Assembly (NCBI RefSeq): GCF_000316645.1
Contig: NC_019684.1
Coordinates: forward strand, 1,984,001-2,048,000
Reading direction: 5' to 3'
Length of the DNA stretch: 64,000 nt
DNA from: Nostoc sp. PCC 7524
Lineage (GTDB): Bacteria > Cyanobacteriota > Cyanobacteriia > Cyanobacteriales > Nostocaceae
Part shown: piece after piece, positions 23,375-33,071 of the stretch
Layout of the letters: each line of letters opens with the position of its first letter
Numbering within the stretch: the first letter of the stretch is position 1
Program-made: the position numbers and the translations under genes
Notes under the pieces: generated by a model
Seen by the model: only the letters and a program-made list of their open reading frames with translations
Told to the model about the DNA's origin: nothing
The model's database searches: none

Positions 23375-26300
23375 ATGCCCCAACAAACTCCTGAGTATAT
23401 TCATGTAGAAAAACCCACCATTGAACAACTCACGGGCATGGGATGGCAATATATAGAAGGCAATTGGGACAACCCCGCAATTACCGAACGCGACAACTTT
23501 AAGCAAGTTCTACTGACACAACGCCTTAAAGCCGCCATTAAACGCATCAACTTAGATGACAACGGCAACCCTTGGCTAGATGATATCCAAGTTCAAACCG
23601 CAGTCAGTCAGTTAGAACGCCTGGGTGCAAACAAATTAATGGAAGCCAACCAAGCCGCCACAGAATTGCTACTTAAAGGCACTACTGTTTTAGGGCAAGA
23701 CGGCAAACAGCACACCGTGCATTTTATTGAATTTAATCCTGAATATTGGCAGCATAACGATTTTCTCGTCATCAATCAATACAGATTAGATCCGCCTTGG
23801 GCAACAGGTAATCGGGGGTTCATCGTCCCAGACATCGTACTACTTGTTAACGGCATCCCATTAGTAGTAATTGAATGCAAAAGCCCCAATTTAGATAACC
23901 CCATAACCGAAGCAATTCAAGACTTATTAAAATACTCCAATCAACGGGGTAGCAGTCAACCAGAAGGCGCAGAAAAATTATTCCACTACAATTTGCTGAT
24001 GATAGCAGCCTCTAGAGGACGGGCAGCAGCCGGAACTATTGGCGCAAATTATGAACATTATGTTGAGTGGAAAGATACCATTCCTAGCCCGCAAGGGGAA
24101 ATTGCTGCACAATTAGGCGTTTCTGAATTAAATTCTCGCCAAACCCTCATCGCCGGAATGTTGAACCCAGCTAATCTTATCGACATCCTGCATAATTTTA
24201 CTCTGTTTAAAACCAGTGGCGGACGCACTATCAAAATTGTCCCCCGTTACCAACAATATCGGGCAGTTCATAAAGCCTTACACCGACTGCAACACAATCA
24301 AACCCGCGCCCAACATGGCACAGATGACCAACGCGGTGGGATTATCTGGCATACTCAAGGTTCAGGTAAAAGCCTGACAATGGTTTATCTAATTCGGAAA
24401 ATTCGCACTATTCCAGAATTACGCCGCTTTAAAATTGTAGTCGTTACTGACCGCCGAGACTTAGAAAGACAACTTGCAGATACCGCCGTCCTCACAGGAG
24501 AACCATTACAAAAAGCGAAAAAAGTTAGAACATTAGAAAATTACTTGCAACAACCAGGTGCTGGCTTAGTCTTCGGAATGATTCAGAAATTTAAAGGCGG
24601 AGAAGATTCTGAAGAAGAAGCAGAAATTGAACCAATTCCCAAAAACCTCAATCCTTCCGAAAATATCTTAGTGCTAATTGACGAAGCACACCGTTCTCAC
24701 GCCAAAACTCTCCACACCAATTTATTAGAAGCCTTACCTAACTGTGTGCGTATTGGCTTTACTGGTACACCCATCGTCAAAGCTGCCAAAAAAACCACGC
24801 TGCAAATTTTTGGTTCATTTATCGACGAATACAATATCCGCAAATCCCAAGAAGATAAAGTCACTTTACCTATTATCTACGAAGGATTAGAAGCTAGAGG
24901 GACTGTAACCCAAGGTGATGACCTCGACCAACTTTTTGAAATTATCTTTGCTGATAAAACCCCGGAAGAACGGGCGTTAATTAAAGCCAAATACGCAACT
25001 AAAACCCAAGTTGGCGAAGCACGGGAACTAATTAAAGCCAAAGCTAAAAGTATGTTGTTTCATTATATTGAGCGCATTTTAGCAGGAGGCTTTAAGGCGC
25101 AAGTCGTCGCCTCTACCCGTCTCGCCGCAGTCCGTTACCAAGAAGCATTTGTGGAAGCGCAACGGGAAATTGTGCAGCAGTTAGAACACCGCGCCCCCAT
25201 TCTGCAAAGTCTTGACGCGGAGGCTTTAGAATTGCGTGATGCCGAAACTCGTTTTTTTGCTCAAGCACTACCACATCTTGAAATCATCCGCAAATTAGAA
25301 TTTGCTACTGTCATTTCTGGTGATAAGGGCGATGATCCTAGTTGGAAAAAGTGGACAGATAAAAGTCAACAAGAAATTAATATTGAGAAATTTAAAAAGT
25401 CTTTAGACCAAGATTGTTTAGCAATTTTAATCGTCAAAAATATGCTGTTGACGGGTTTTGATGCACCGTTAGAACAAGTTTTATATTTAGACAGGTCACT
25501 GAAAGAATACGAATTGCTGCAAGCGATCGCTCGCGTTAACCGAGTATATAATGACAAAAAAACAGAGGGGTTAGTAGTAGATTATTACGGTGTTGATATC
25601 GCTGCTGCACTCTCGGTTTACGAGAACGTAGATACAGAATTAGCTTTGTTTGATATTCGTGCAGAATTACCAAAATTGCGCGACAGACACCAGCAAGTTA
25701 TGGCTCTATTCACTGAAAAAGGCTGCACAATCGATGATGTAGACGCTTGCGTAGACTTGCTCAGAGATGAACGGCTGAGAGTCGAATTTAATGATTGTTT
25801 CAAAGATTTTCTCAACACTCTCGATACAATACTGCCACGACCAGAAGCACGTCAGCCCTATAATTTTGTGCGAGATGCCAAAAAAATTGGCTTTATTAAA
25901 AAAGCTGTTGCTGACCTTTACAGAGATGAAAAACTTAACATTGTTAGTGCAAAGGAGAAAGTTAGGGCATTAATAGACCAATATATTGAATCTCAAGGGA
26001 TTGACCCCAAAGTGCCACCAATTGATATCATGTCCCTGGATTTTAAAACCCATGTCCAGCGTCATAGCTCAATTAAAGCACAAGCCGCAGAAATGGAATT
26101 TGCTGCCCGTCACCATATCAACGTAAACTATGAAGAAGACCCAGTTTACTATAGAAATTTAAGTGAAAGACTGACAGAAATTCTGGAATCTTTAGCTGAT
26201 AATTGGGAAGCAAAAGTTGAAGCTTTGCGGAAGTATATAGAACAAATCCAAGCTGGTAGGACTACAAATGAGACTGGATTAGATCCTAAAACTCAAATGC

Positions 26301-26557
26301 CATTTCTTAACATTTTAGGTGAACATTCACAAAAACCACTCCCCGAACTTGCTCAAGCGACTGTGGAAATTGTGGAACATATCCGCCAAGAAGTAAAACG
26401 GATAAATTGGAGTAACCAAATTATCCAAGAAGATTTAAGAAAGTGGATAGCAGGTTATTTAGATGAGCATGATTTAGTAAGTTACGAACAACTAGAAGAA
26501 GTGGCGGATAAATTAGTCCAGTTAGCTACGAGAAATCGTGATAATTTAATGGTATGA
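23375..26557 (+). CDS. hsdR: Type I restriction enzyme, R subunit
   Basis: 1060 residues, the usual length. The N-terminal nuclease domain has the PD-(D/E)XK pattern in GFIVPDIVLLVNGIPLVVIE followed by C-K-S (about residues 150-172). Two helicase lobes follow: Walker A TQGSGKSLTM near residue 330, DEAH box LVLIDEAHRSH near residue 440, TGTPI, and late motif LLTGFDAP / ARVNRVY. A helical C-terminal region (about 830-1060) docks to the methylase. It cleaves DNA after translocation when unmethylated sites are met. The gene is separated from hsdMS by the higA and hicAB modules but shares strand and family. The stop overlaps the next gene by 4 bases. Confidence 0.96.
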   Translation: MPQQTPEYIHVEKPTIEQLTGMGWQYIEGNWDNPAITERDNFKQVLLTQRLKAAIKRINLDDNGNPWLDDIQVQTAVSQLERLGANKLMEANQAATELLLKGTTVLGQDGKQHTVHFIEFNPEYWQHNDFLVINQYRLDPPWATGNRGFIVPDIVLLVNGIPLVVIECKSPNLDNPITEAIQDLLKYSNQRGSSQPEGAEKLFHYNLLMIAASRGRAAAGTIGANYEHYVEWKDTIPSPQGEIAAQLGVSELNSRQTLIAGMLNPANLIDILHNFTLFKTSGGRTIKIVPRYQQYRAVHKALHRLQHNQTRAQHGTDDQRGGIIWHTQGSGKSLTMVYLIRKIRTIPELRRFKIVVVTDRRDLERQLADTAVLTGEPLQKAKKVRTLENYLQQPGAGLVFGMIQKFKGGEDSEEEAEIEPIPKNLNPSENILVLIDEAHRSHAKTLHTNLLEALPNCVRIGFTGTPIVKAAKKTTLQIFGSFIDEYNIRKSQEDKVTLPIIYEGLEARGTVTQGDDLDQLFEIIFADKTPEERALIKAKYATKTQVGEARELIKAKAKSMLFHYIERILAGGFKAQVVASTRLAAVRYQEAFVEAQREIVQQLEHRAPILQSLDAEALELRDAETRFFAQALPHLEIIRKLEFATVISGDKGDDPSWKKWTDKSQQEINIEKFKKSLDQDCLAILIVKNMLLTGFDAPLEQVLYLDRSLKEYELLQAIARVNRVYNDKKTEGLVVDYYGVDIAAALSVYENVDTELALFDIRAELPKLRDRHQQVMALFTEKGCTIDDVDACVDLLRDERLRVEFNDCFKDFLNTLDTILPRPEARQPYNFVRDAKKIGFIKKAVADLYRDEKLNIVSAKEKVRALIDQYIESQGIDPKVPPIDIMSLDFKTHVQRHSSIKAQAAEMEFAARHHINVNYEEDPVYYRNLSERLTEILESLADNWEAKVEALRKYIEQIQAGRTTNETGLDPKTQMPFLNILGEHSQKPLPELAQATVEIVEHIRQEVKRINWSNQIIQEDLRKWIAGYLDEHDLVSYEQLEEVADKLVQLATRNRDNLMV

Positions 26558-27252
26558 CAACTATCACCTTTGGCGACCTGAGTTTTGAAATTCGCCACAG
26601 TTCCAAACGCCGCACCGTAGGCATTACCGTTGAACGTGACGGCAAATTAGTCTTGGCTTCTCCCCCAGAAGTACCAATAGAAACATTAGAAAAAATTGTT
26701 AGTGATAAACGTTATTGGATTTATAGTAAACTTCTAAAAAAAGAGTTATTTAACCACCCAGTTAACCTTAAAGAATACGTTTCAGGTGAAGGTTTCTATT
26801 ATTTAGGACGTAGTTATCGTCTCAAAATAGTCGATGAGGTTCAAAAACAACCAATCTTAAGACTATACCAAAGCCGCTTTGAATTACAGAGACACGCACA
26901 ATCTCAAGGTCGAGAAAACTTTATTCAGTGGTATCGCCAACATCTTCAGGCAATACTAGAACAACAAATCGCCACACTAATTAAACGAGTTAGTGCTTCA
27001 CCTCGTTCTATCCAAGTACGTGAGTTAGGTAATCATTGGGGTTCTTGCGGACACAAAGGAGATTTATATTTTCACTGGCGAGTGGCGATGCTACCGCGAA
27101 CGATGATTGAGTATTTGGCAGTTCATGAGTTAGTGCATCTAATTGAACCGCATCACAGCAGTGCATTTTGGGAGAGAGTTGAACGGATTGTGCCAAATTA
27201 TCAAGAACGTAAACAGTGGTTAGCAGAGAATGGAGCAATTTATAATCTATAG
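26554..27252 (+). CDS. YgjP/WLM-type metallopeptidase (DUF45)
   Basis: 232 residues. The zinc motif HELVH near residue 188 is followed by the third ligand in HHSSAFWERV, as in YgjP-like (DUF45) metallohydrolases. A conserved NHWGSCGHKGDLYFHW precedes it. The N-terminus reads ITFGDLSFEIRHSSKRRTVGI. Translational coupling to hsdR (ATGA overlap) agrees with the frequent association of these proteases with type I RM loci. A role in proteolytic control of restriction is plausible but unproven here. Confidence 0.88.
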   Translation: MTTITFGDLSFEIRHSSKRRTVGITVERDGKLVLASPPEVPIETLEKIVSDKRYWIYSKLLKKELFNHPVNLKEYVSGEGFYYLGRSYRLKIVDEVQKQPILRLYQSRFELQRHAQSQGRENFIQWYRQHLQAILEQQIATLIKRVSASPRSIQVRELGNHWGSCGHKGDLYFHWRVAMLPRTMIEYLAVHELVHLIEPHHSSAFWERVERIVPNYQERKQWLAENGAIYNL

Positions 27253-27658
27253 AAATCGTGGAATAATGGGAGCGATCGCATTTAGACGAAATTAAAATTA
27301 CACCTCATACCCGGATTGCTGCTTCTCTCAGTATCATGTCCAGCAAACCAATATAACCCTTACCGAGTAAAGGTTTTAAGGTAAATATTTTCAAAGACAT
27401 CAATTTGTCAAGTGGTCACATAATTTGGCGATCGACAGAATCAAATCGATAGGCATCTGCATTTATAGCAGTCGCCATATAGATTAGGACATCAAGCAAT
27501 CATAAAACCGTTACACGAAGAAGCTTTGGAGTCTGTCACCTGTCACCTGTCCCCTGCTATATTGGCGGATTTGTCAATAGTTTCAATAACAGATTGGGAT
27601 ATTGTTGAAATAGTTTGTAAAAAATTGAGTCTCGCCGCATAAATAATTCAGATTTTAC
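27253..27658. other. Intergenic region at the end of the RM island
   Basis: 406 bases without a gene. It contains one HIP1 octamer near 27283 and a short tandem GTCACCT repeat at 27535-27556, similar to bases beside the heptamer array at 1603. No copy of the tRNA-Arg 3' end is present. Confidence 0.5.
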
Positions 27659-30600
27659 TTAAGAGCAAGTACCACTAGATACAGACAAACCACGAGGAGT
27701 AGTATTCGGTACTTGAGCTACTAGAGATACATTACCGTTTTTATCGACAATCCAGCCTTGCACCTCCACTATTTTTGGTGGGGAAGATGGCAGAATTTCA
27801 TTCATGACATGACGATTTTGATCAGCATCGACTGTATCTAATGTTATCCATCGTGCTGTAGATACATCACCTTGAAACGGTTCTATGGGACTGCGGGAAA
27901 TTCCTCCCCGTCCTGTGACGGTGAAAGAACTACGCCTAGCAGCACTACCGGGGTTACAACTAGAAACAATTTGTTGTGACGCATCCGTGAAATTACTAGG
28001 TAGCTCTACCAAACCGCGACTAGGATCTATATCAGGTGTATTAATTGTGACTGTACCTGTTAAGCCAAACTGTGAACTAGCATCAATATCGTTAGTATTA
28101 TTAGGCGGAGTTGATGGGCGTTGTTCTAGATTAAAAATACTCCGAGCATTGATATTGATATTGCCACCTTGCCCTTGAAAAGCATTGGCAGTGATATCAC
28201 TATTTTCATTAGGGACGGCAACAATAAAGCCACTATCAATCAAGATGTTACCACCATCTCCACCAGCCTGATCGATGCCTGCGGTAGTCGAGATTTGACT
28301 GTTGCGGCGTAATAGCAAGATATCGGCAATTTGGAGCGTCATATTGCCGCCCTGACCTGATGTAGTTGTGGCTGAGAGAACCGCTTGGTTGTCTAACAAC
28401 AGGTTACGAGCTGCCACTTCTAAATTACCCGCATCTCCTAATCCCTGATTGTTCACACCAATTGTGGCACCATCTCGCAGCGTTAACTTATCGCTTTCAA
28501 TCCTCAACTTTCCCGCCGTGCCTGTACCTTGAGAGCCAGTAAACAAACCGCTAGGAAACTGCTGACCTGATTGATTTCGAAAAAATCTTAGATTGGGAAC
28601 CTGTGGAACTGTGCCAATTAGTTCAATTGAATCAGAAGCTTTGATCAAAACATTTCCACCTTGACCGCTACTAAAAGTCCCAACCCCTATTTGCGCTCCG
28701 TTTTGAACGATTAATCGAGCAGTGTCAATCTTGATTTCGCCTGCGTCGCCCTTACCGCCAGTAGTAGCAAACACAATGGTAGGATTGCCATTATCAGAGG
28801 TGCCAGTTAATTGGATCTCAGAAGCATGGATGTTAATGTTTCCCCCCTTGCCTGTACCGCTTGGAAAAACAGCAGCTAAAATTTGTGCGCCTTTGCTAGC
28901 GAGAAACCTGCTCGTCTTTACTGTCACAGTACCAGCGTTGCCAGAACCTTGGGTCTGCGCTCTCAAACCGCTATCAGAGCCAGCTATCACTACCTCTGAA
29001 GCATCTATGAATATATTGCCGCCGCTACCCACATTAGTAGTTCTGACATTTACCCTTGCCCCATCCTGGATAATTAGCCTTCCTGTGTTAACTGTGATAT
29101 TACCACCGTTGCCAGTCCCTAAAGTCTGTGCGTCTAAGCTACTGATAAACCGGCCATTTTGAGCAAGAATTTCTACTGACTCTGCCGCATTTACAAGCAC
29201 ATCGCCGCCGCTACCCGCATTGATAGTTCTATTGATAGTTCTGGAGCTTACCTGTCCGCCATTCTGGAGTATTAACTTCCCCGTAGTGATCTCTACTGTA
29301 CCGCCTTTTCCACTCCCCTCTGTCTGTGCTGTCAAGCTACTGGCAAAATTGCCATTTTGAGCAATGCCCATCACTTCCACTAATTCCCTAGCATTGACGA
29401 GTATATCGCCTCCATTACCTTGACTAGAAGCTGTGACACTTACCAGCCCACCATCCTTAAGTATCAGCTTTCCTGTAGTGATCTCTACTGTACCGCCTTT
29501 CCCATTCCCCTCTGTCTGTGCTGTCAAACTACTGGCAAAATTGCCATTTTGAGCAATGCCAATTACTTCTACTGATTCCCTGGCATTGATAATTATATTG
29601 TCTCCACTACCCTGATTAAATGTGGCGGCACTTACCTGTCCACCATTCTGGAGTATCAACTTTCCTGTATGAATCTCTACTCTGCCACTGTTTCCGGTAC
29701 CTTGAGTCTGTGATAACAAAGAACTGGCAACAAAGTTGCCATTTTGAGGAATGCCGCCAATCACTTCCACTAATTTCCTGGCATTAACAAATACATCACC
29801 CCCATTACCTTGACTAAAAGCTAGGGTACTTACCTGTGCGCCATCCTGGAGTATCAGTTTTCCTGTATCTATCTCTACTGTGCCACCCTCACCTGTACTT
29901 TGACTGGCAGCAAATAAGCCACTAGAACCAATTGGCGCAATACCAATAGCCTCCACTGACTCTGAAGCGTTTACCAGTACATTTCCTCCTCGCCCCTGAC
30001 TAAAAGTTGTAGCACTTACCTGCGCCCCATCTCTGAGTACCAGTCGCTTAGTTGTTACCTCCACTGTGCCGCCCTCACCAGTACCGTTACGGGCTACAGA
30101 AAATAAGCCACTGGCAAAATTGCCAGTGGCAGTGATTCCTGTTGCTTCGACTAAATCTGAGGCGTTAACAATAATCTTGCCACCATTACCTTGATTAAAA
30201 GTGCTAGATGATACTTGCGCCCCATTTTGGAGAATCAATTTTTTGGTATTAAGTTCTACATCACCAGCTTTTCCAAGACCTATTGTTTCTGTGAAAAAGG
30301 AACTAGCCTCGCCATTGGGGGCATTGCCACGGGCTTCAATAGACTCAGACGCTCTGATGCTTAAAGTTCCTCCAGTTCCGTTACCTCGCGTCAGAGACAA
30401 AATAAATGAACCATCTTGTAGTGCTACTCGCCGTCCCTGCATTTGAATATTGCCACCTCCAACACCACTGGTGTCAATAGCAGCAGTTTGGGAGAGGAGG
30501 ATGTCTTGGAAGTTCTGCACGCTTTTATTGGTCAATTCCCAGCCTGGGTTGGTTGGGGTAAGACCTACTAATCCCTCTCCCTGAACACTCCAAACGGCAA

Positions 30601-31330
30601 CTCGCCCTGATTCCGCACTCAAACTTCCGCCTTTCAGCACGACTTCACCACCAGCCAGAGCCAAGGTTTGACCGGGGTCAACCTCCAGACCACCAGTACG
30701 ATTGACCTCAAGTACCTCACCAGTTTCCTGATTAACTCTCAATTCATTACCCTGCCCCTGGACGAGAATTCTGCCTGCATTTTGTCCATATTGCAAGCCA
30801 ATGGGAACATTGAGCGTTAGGAAAGGAGGTGCAGAGGGGTTAGTAGTGCTAAATTCTATACCATCATTAAACTTGATGCTCTGGGCTGTACTGGCCAAAA
30901 AAGAACCACGCAGGTCAAGCCTCGCATTAGGGCCAAAAATAATGCCATTAGGATTTAGTAAAAATAGATTGGCTCCACCGTTGACACCAAGTGTCCCCAA
31001 AATTGTTGATGGGTTAGTTCCAGTGACTCGACTGAAAATGTTTTCAATTCCCCCAGGATTAGTAAACAGAACTCGTTGTCCATCCCCAACATTGAATTCT
31101 TGAAAACTATGAAATAGGCTTGTACCTCTTATGGCTCCGCCATCAACTTGAACAGCAGGAAGACCGCCTATACTAACATTTGGAGTCAGCATAGAACGGT
31201 CAACACCTAAGAAGGAATCAGGGGTAATCTGAGCTTGGGCAAAATCTCCGGATGCAGTGTATGCTGCACACACTGCTAACAAACTGGCTACCTTAAATTG
31301 CCAGATGCAATTTGACCAGCTTAGACCCAT
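27659..31330 (-). CDS. Two-partner-secretion exoprotein (filamentous-haemagglutinin type)
   Basis: 1223 residues from the ATG at 31330. A signal peptide (about 1-33, ending SGDFAQA) precedes the TPS domain: SFLGVDRSML, QEFNVGDGQRVLFTN, NIFSRVTGTNPSTILGTLGV, NLFLLNPNGIIFGPNARLD (N-P-N-G-I motif). The rest is a right-handed beta-helix of at least nine units of about 75 residues. Each unit carries GTVEITTGKLILQDGAQVS and GGDVLVNASESVEV-like pieces. A C-terminal Cys-containing region (SSCNPGS ... SSGTCS) closes it. Family knowledge: it is secreted through an outer-membrane TpsB pore and used in adhesion. No tpsB is in the window. A small leader-peptide gene lies 96 bases upstream on the same strand. 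The longer frame to 31417 is not needed. Confidence 0.9.
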   Translation of the reverse strand: MGLSWSNCIWQFKVASLLAVCAAYTASGDFAQAQITPDSFLGVDRSMLTPNVSIGGLPAVQVDGGAIRGTSLFHSFQEFNVGDGQRVLFTNPGGIENIFSRVTGTNPSTILGTLGVNGGANLFLLNPNGIIFGPNARLDLRGSFLASTAQSIKFNDGIEFSTTNPSAPPFLTLNVPIGLQYGQNAGRILVQGQGNELRVNQETGEVLEVNRTGGLEVDPGQTLALAGGEVVLKGGSLSAESGRVAVWSVQGEGLVGLTPTNPGWELTNKSVQNFQDILLSQTAAIDTSGVGGGNIQMQGRRVALQDGSFILSLTRGNGTGGTLSIRASESIEARGNAPNGEASSFFTETIGLGKAGDVELNTKKLILQNGAQVSSSTFNQGNGGKIIVNASDLVEATGITATGNFASGLFSVARNGTGEGGTVEVTTKRLVLRDGAQVSATTFSQGRGGNVLVNASESVEAIGIAPIGSSGLFAASQSTGEGGTVEIDTGKLILQDGAQVSTLAFSQGNGGDVFVNARKLVEVIGGIPQNGNFVASSLLSQTQGTGNSGRVEIHTGKLILQNGGQVSAATFNQGSGDNIIINARESVEVIGIAQNGNFASSLTAQTEGNGKGGTVEITTGKLILKDGGLVSVTASSQGNGGDILVNARELVEVMGIAQNGNFASSLTAQTEGSGKGGTVEITTGKLILQNGGQVSSRTINRTINAGSGGDVLVNAAESVEILAQNGRFISSLDAQTLGTGNGGNITVNTGRLIIQDGARVNVRTTNVGSGGNIFIDASEVVIAGSDSGLRAQTQGSGNAGTVTVKTSRFLASKGAQILAAVFPSGTGKGGNINIHASEIQLTGTSDNGNPTIVFATTGGKGDAGEIKIDTARLIVQNGAQIGVGTFSSGQGGNVLIKASDSIELIGTVPQVPNLRFFRNQSGQQFPSGLFTGSQGTGTAGKLRIESDKLTLRDGATIGVNNQGLGDAGNLEVAARNLLLDNQAVLSATTTSGQGGNMTLQIADILLLRRNSQISTTAGIDQAGGDGGNILIDSGFIVAVPNENSDITANAFQGQGGNININARSIFNLEQRPSTPPNNTNDIDASSQFGLTGTVTINTPDIDPSRGLVELPSNFTDASQQIVSSCNPGSAARRSSFTVTGRGGISRSPIEPFQGDVSTARWITLDTVDADQNRHVMNEILPSSPPKIVEVQGWIVDKNGNVSLVAQVPNTTPRGLSVSSGTCS

Positions 31331-31426
31331 GATTGCGATCCTCAACAATATTAAGACTTCATTTTCACATAATTCTGCATTTCTCAAAGAAAAACTGATG
31401 GTGGCAATTGAAATCAAGAGATTCTC

Positions 31427-31654
31427 TTAATATAAGTAACCTGATGTTCGTGTTGGTGAGCCGTCTCTCCAACCATCATCATCTTCGGGTGGTGGTGGTG
31501 GTGGCGGTGTAGCAGTACCTGATGGCGTAGAGGAACCACCACCAGTACCCCTAGATACAGTAGTAAGATCCCCCCCATTGATTTTTCCTTGCTCACTAAG
31601 AGTAAGTTTAGTGAGAAAATCGATATCTTTCAGTTTTTTTAGTTTGTTTTTCAT
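31427..31654 (-). CDS. Small secreted peptide with double-glycine leader
   Basis: 75 residues. The N-terminal 28 residues are a basic helix ending in LTLSEQGKINGG, a classic double-glycine leader (hydrophobic residues at -4, -7 and further, cut after Gly-Gly). The core of 47 residues begins DLTTVSRGTGGGSS, runs through seven prolines in a row and an acidic EDDDGW patch, and ends TSGYLY. AAAGGT stands before the ATG. Leaders of this kind are cut and exported by peptidase-containing ABC transporters. Many belong to bacteriocins or other ribosomal peptides. No maturation enzyme or transporter is nearby. A structural or signalling peptide tied to the downstream exoprotein is an alternative. Confidence 0.65.
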   Translation of the reverse strand: MKNKLKKLKDIDFLTKLTLSEQGKINGGDLTTVSRGTGGGSSTPSGTATPPPPPPPEDDDGWRDGSPTRTSGYLY

Positions 31655-31860
31655 CTTTACCTTTTTTGTTTCTTTAGTTGCTTACTAGCAGATGCAGTTT
31701 CCGAAGCAATTAGCTTCTAGTAAAGCTTTCACTCGACTTCATTTATCTAATAAAATTAAGAACTTGGGGATCTTCCTGCCTGACATTTCCGAATCCATGT
31801 GATGCTTCACAATGTTGGCTTTAATATTTATAGAGGTTTCAGCTCTGACTGCCTATGTAT

Positions 31861-31891
31861 AAAAGTTAAGTATTTTTCTGACTTAACTTTT
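31861..31891. promoter_or_regulatory. Inverted repeat AAAAGTTAAG-N11-CTTAACTTTT
   Basis: Ten-base-pair perfect arms with an 11-base loop. It could be a hairpin or a regulator site upstream of the peptide/exoprotein genes. Confidence 0.5.
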
Positions 31892-32021
31892 ATTGATAGC
31901 GTGGACGCTTTTGAGCGGTTTGCCGCAGGCATCGCATTGTCAACAATGTTGAGCAATTTTTATCGCCTAAGTTCTTCGATAGTTTTAATTTACTTCTAAG
32001 CAACCTTAGTAAACATCTAAT

Positions 32022-32048
32022 AAATGTCATGACTCAGCCATGACATTT
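32022..32048. promoter_or_regulatory. Inverted repeat AAATGTCATG-N7-CATGACATTT
   Basis: Perfect 10-bp arms; a third TGTCATGA half-site follows at 32048-32055. It lies between the NarL-type regulator gene's end and the leader-peptide gene, so it may be an operator or a terminator for the regulator gene. Confidence 0.55.
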
Positions 32049-32131
32049 GTCATGATTCAGTAAGACGGCAAGAAAAACACAACTATGTTAAGAAAAATCA
32101 GCTAGGCTCAAATTCTGATGTTTATGTCAAC

Positions 32132-32812
32132 TTACCCAAGTTTTCGGTCTAGAGAAGATAGAAAAGAATTGGCAAAAATAGCAGCTTGAGTGCGATCGCG
32201 TAAGTTCAATCGTGTCAAAATATTAGTAATATGGTTTCTCACAGTTCCTTCTGAAAGGTGGAGATGTTGAGCAATTTCTCGATTACTGTAGCCACTTGCA
32301 ATCAGCTGTAAAACTTCCAGTTCCCTGGATGTGAGTTCTGCAAGTTCAGGTGGTTGCTCTTTTGGTGCTTCTGTCCCAGGAGTGGGTACAACACTCAGCA
32401 TCTTTTCCAAAATTCCGGGGCCAAAGTGAGTATAGCCTTTGTAAATTGAACGAATTGCTTCTGCAAGTTCTTGTGCTGGCGTATCCTTGAGTAAGTAGCC
32501 CTTAGCTCCAAAACGTAATGCCTCAGAGATGTATTGCACATCATCAAATGTTGTTAAAATCAGGATTTTCGTGTCTGGAAACTGCTGACATAACTTTTGG
32601 GTAGCTACTACTCCATCCATGACAGGCATACGGATATCCATTAATACAATATTCGGTGCAGCATTCCCTACATACAGGCTTTCCATCTGATCAATTGCTT
32701 GTTGACCGTTTTCTGCTTCTGCCACTACTTGCAAATCGGGTTGAATCTCTAGTAAAGTTTTCAACCCACGACGCACAATTTCTTGGTCTTCAACAAGTAA
32801 CACCCGAATCAT
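32132..32812 (-). CDS. NarL/FixJ-type response regulator
   Basis: 226 residues from the ATG before IRVLLVEDQ. Receiver domain 1-125: acidic pocket VEDQE, phosphoacceptor Asp in [13 protein letters not shown] in ILTTFDD, Lys in GYLLKDTP. A LuxR-type HTH follows at the C-terminus ([40 protein letters not shown]). Two other ATGs lie up to 12 bases upstream. A histidine kinase of the matching HisKA_3 type lies 260 bases upstream on the same strand, so they probably form a two-component pair. Targets may include the neighbouring peptide and exoprotein genes; that is inference. Confidence 0.93.
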   Translation of the reverse strand: MIRVLLVEDQEIVRRGLKTLLEIQPDLQVVAEAENGQQAIDQMESLYVGNAAPNIVLMDIRMPVMDGVVATQKLCQQFPDTKILILTTFDDVQYISEALRFGAKGYLLKDTPAQELAEAIRSIYKGYTHFGPGILEKMLSVVPTPGTEAPKEQPPELAELTSRELEVLQLIASGYSNREIAQHLHLSEGTVRNHITNILTRLNLRDRTQAAIFANSFLSSLDRKLG

Positions 32813-33071
32813 AAATGACATCATTCATTAGGTTAAATATTTATAAGAATCAGGTTTGATTACTGAGATTAATCCTAAAGGCACGAAATAGGGAAAGGAG
32901 GAACTGCTTATGTACCGAGTTTTTCTAAAAATCAAATGATGATATGAGTCTTCTATTCAATTTAGCCATTACAAAAACATCATATCAGTTACCAGAGCCG
33001 CCGTAAAATTACTAAGGATAATTTTAGATTCTGGAATATAATTTATCAACAAAATAAAAGGCTGGTAATTG

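Larger units (their letters stand above)
31655..32131. other. Regulatory-looking intergenic region
   Basis: 477 bases upstream of the leader-peptide gene. It contains two clear inverted repeats (31861-31891 and 32022-32048, listed separately) and AT-rich stretches. An open frame of 66 codons on the + strand (31799-31999) lacks protein-like features. Confidence 0.5.

Noticed and set aside
15994..27658. Integrative element inserted at tRNA-Arg
   Set aside because: No integrase and no second copy of the tRNA 3' end were found within the window, so only the position is suggestive.
27885..31103. Several long frames on the + strand opposite the exoprotein gene
   Set aside because: They are antisense to a repeat-rich beta-helix gene; the repeated codons of the real gene keep the other strand open, and the products have no coherent domain.
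31414..31596. His/Val-rich frame overlapping the leader-peptide gene
   Set aside because: It is the shifted frame of the proline codons (CCA/CCT read as CAC/TCC-type codons); the other frame has the leader and ribosome-binding site.
31799..31999. 66-codon + strand frame in the peptide upstream region
   Set aside because: It covers a perfect inverted repeat and lacks a ribosome-binding site and domain features.
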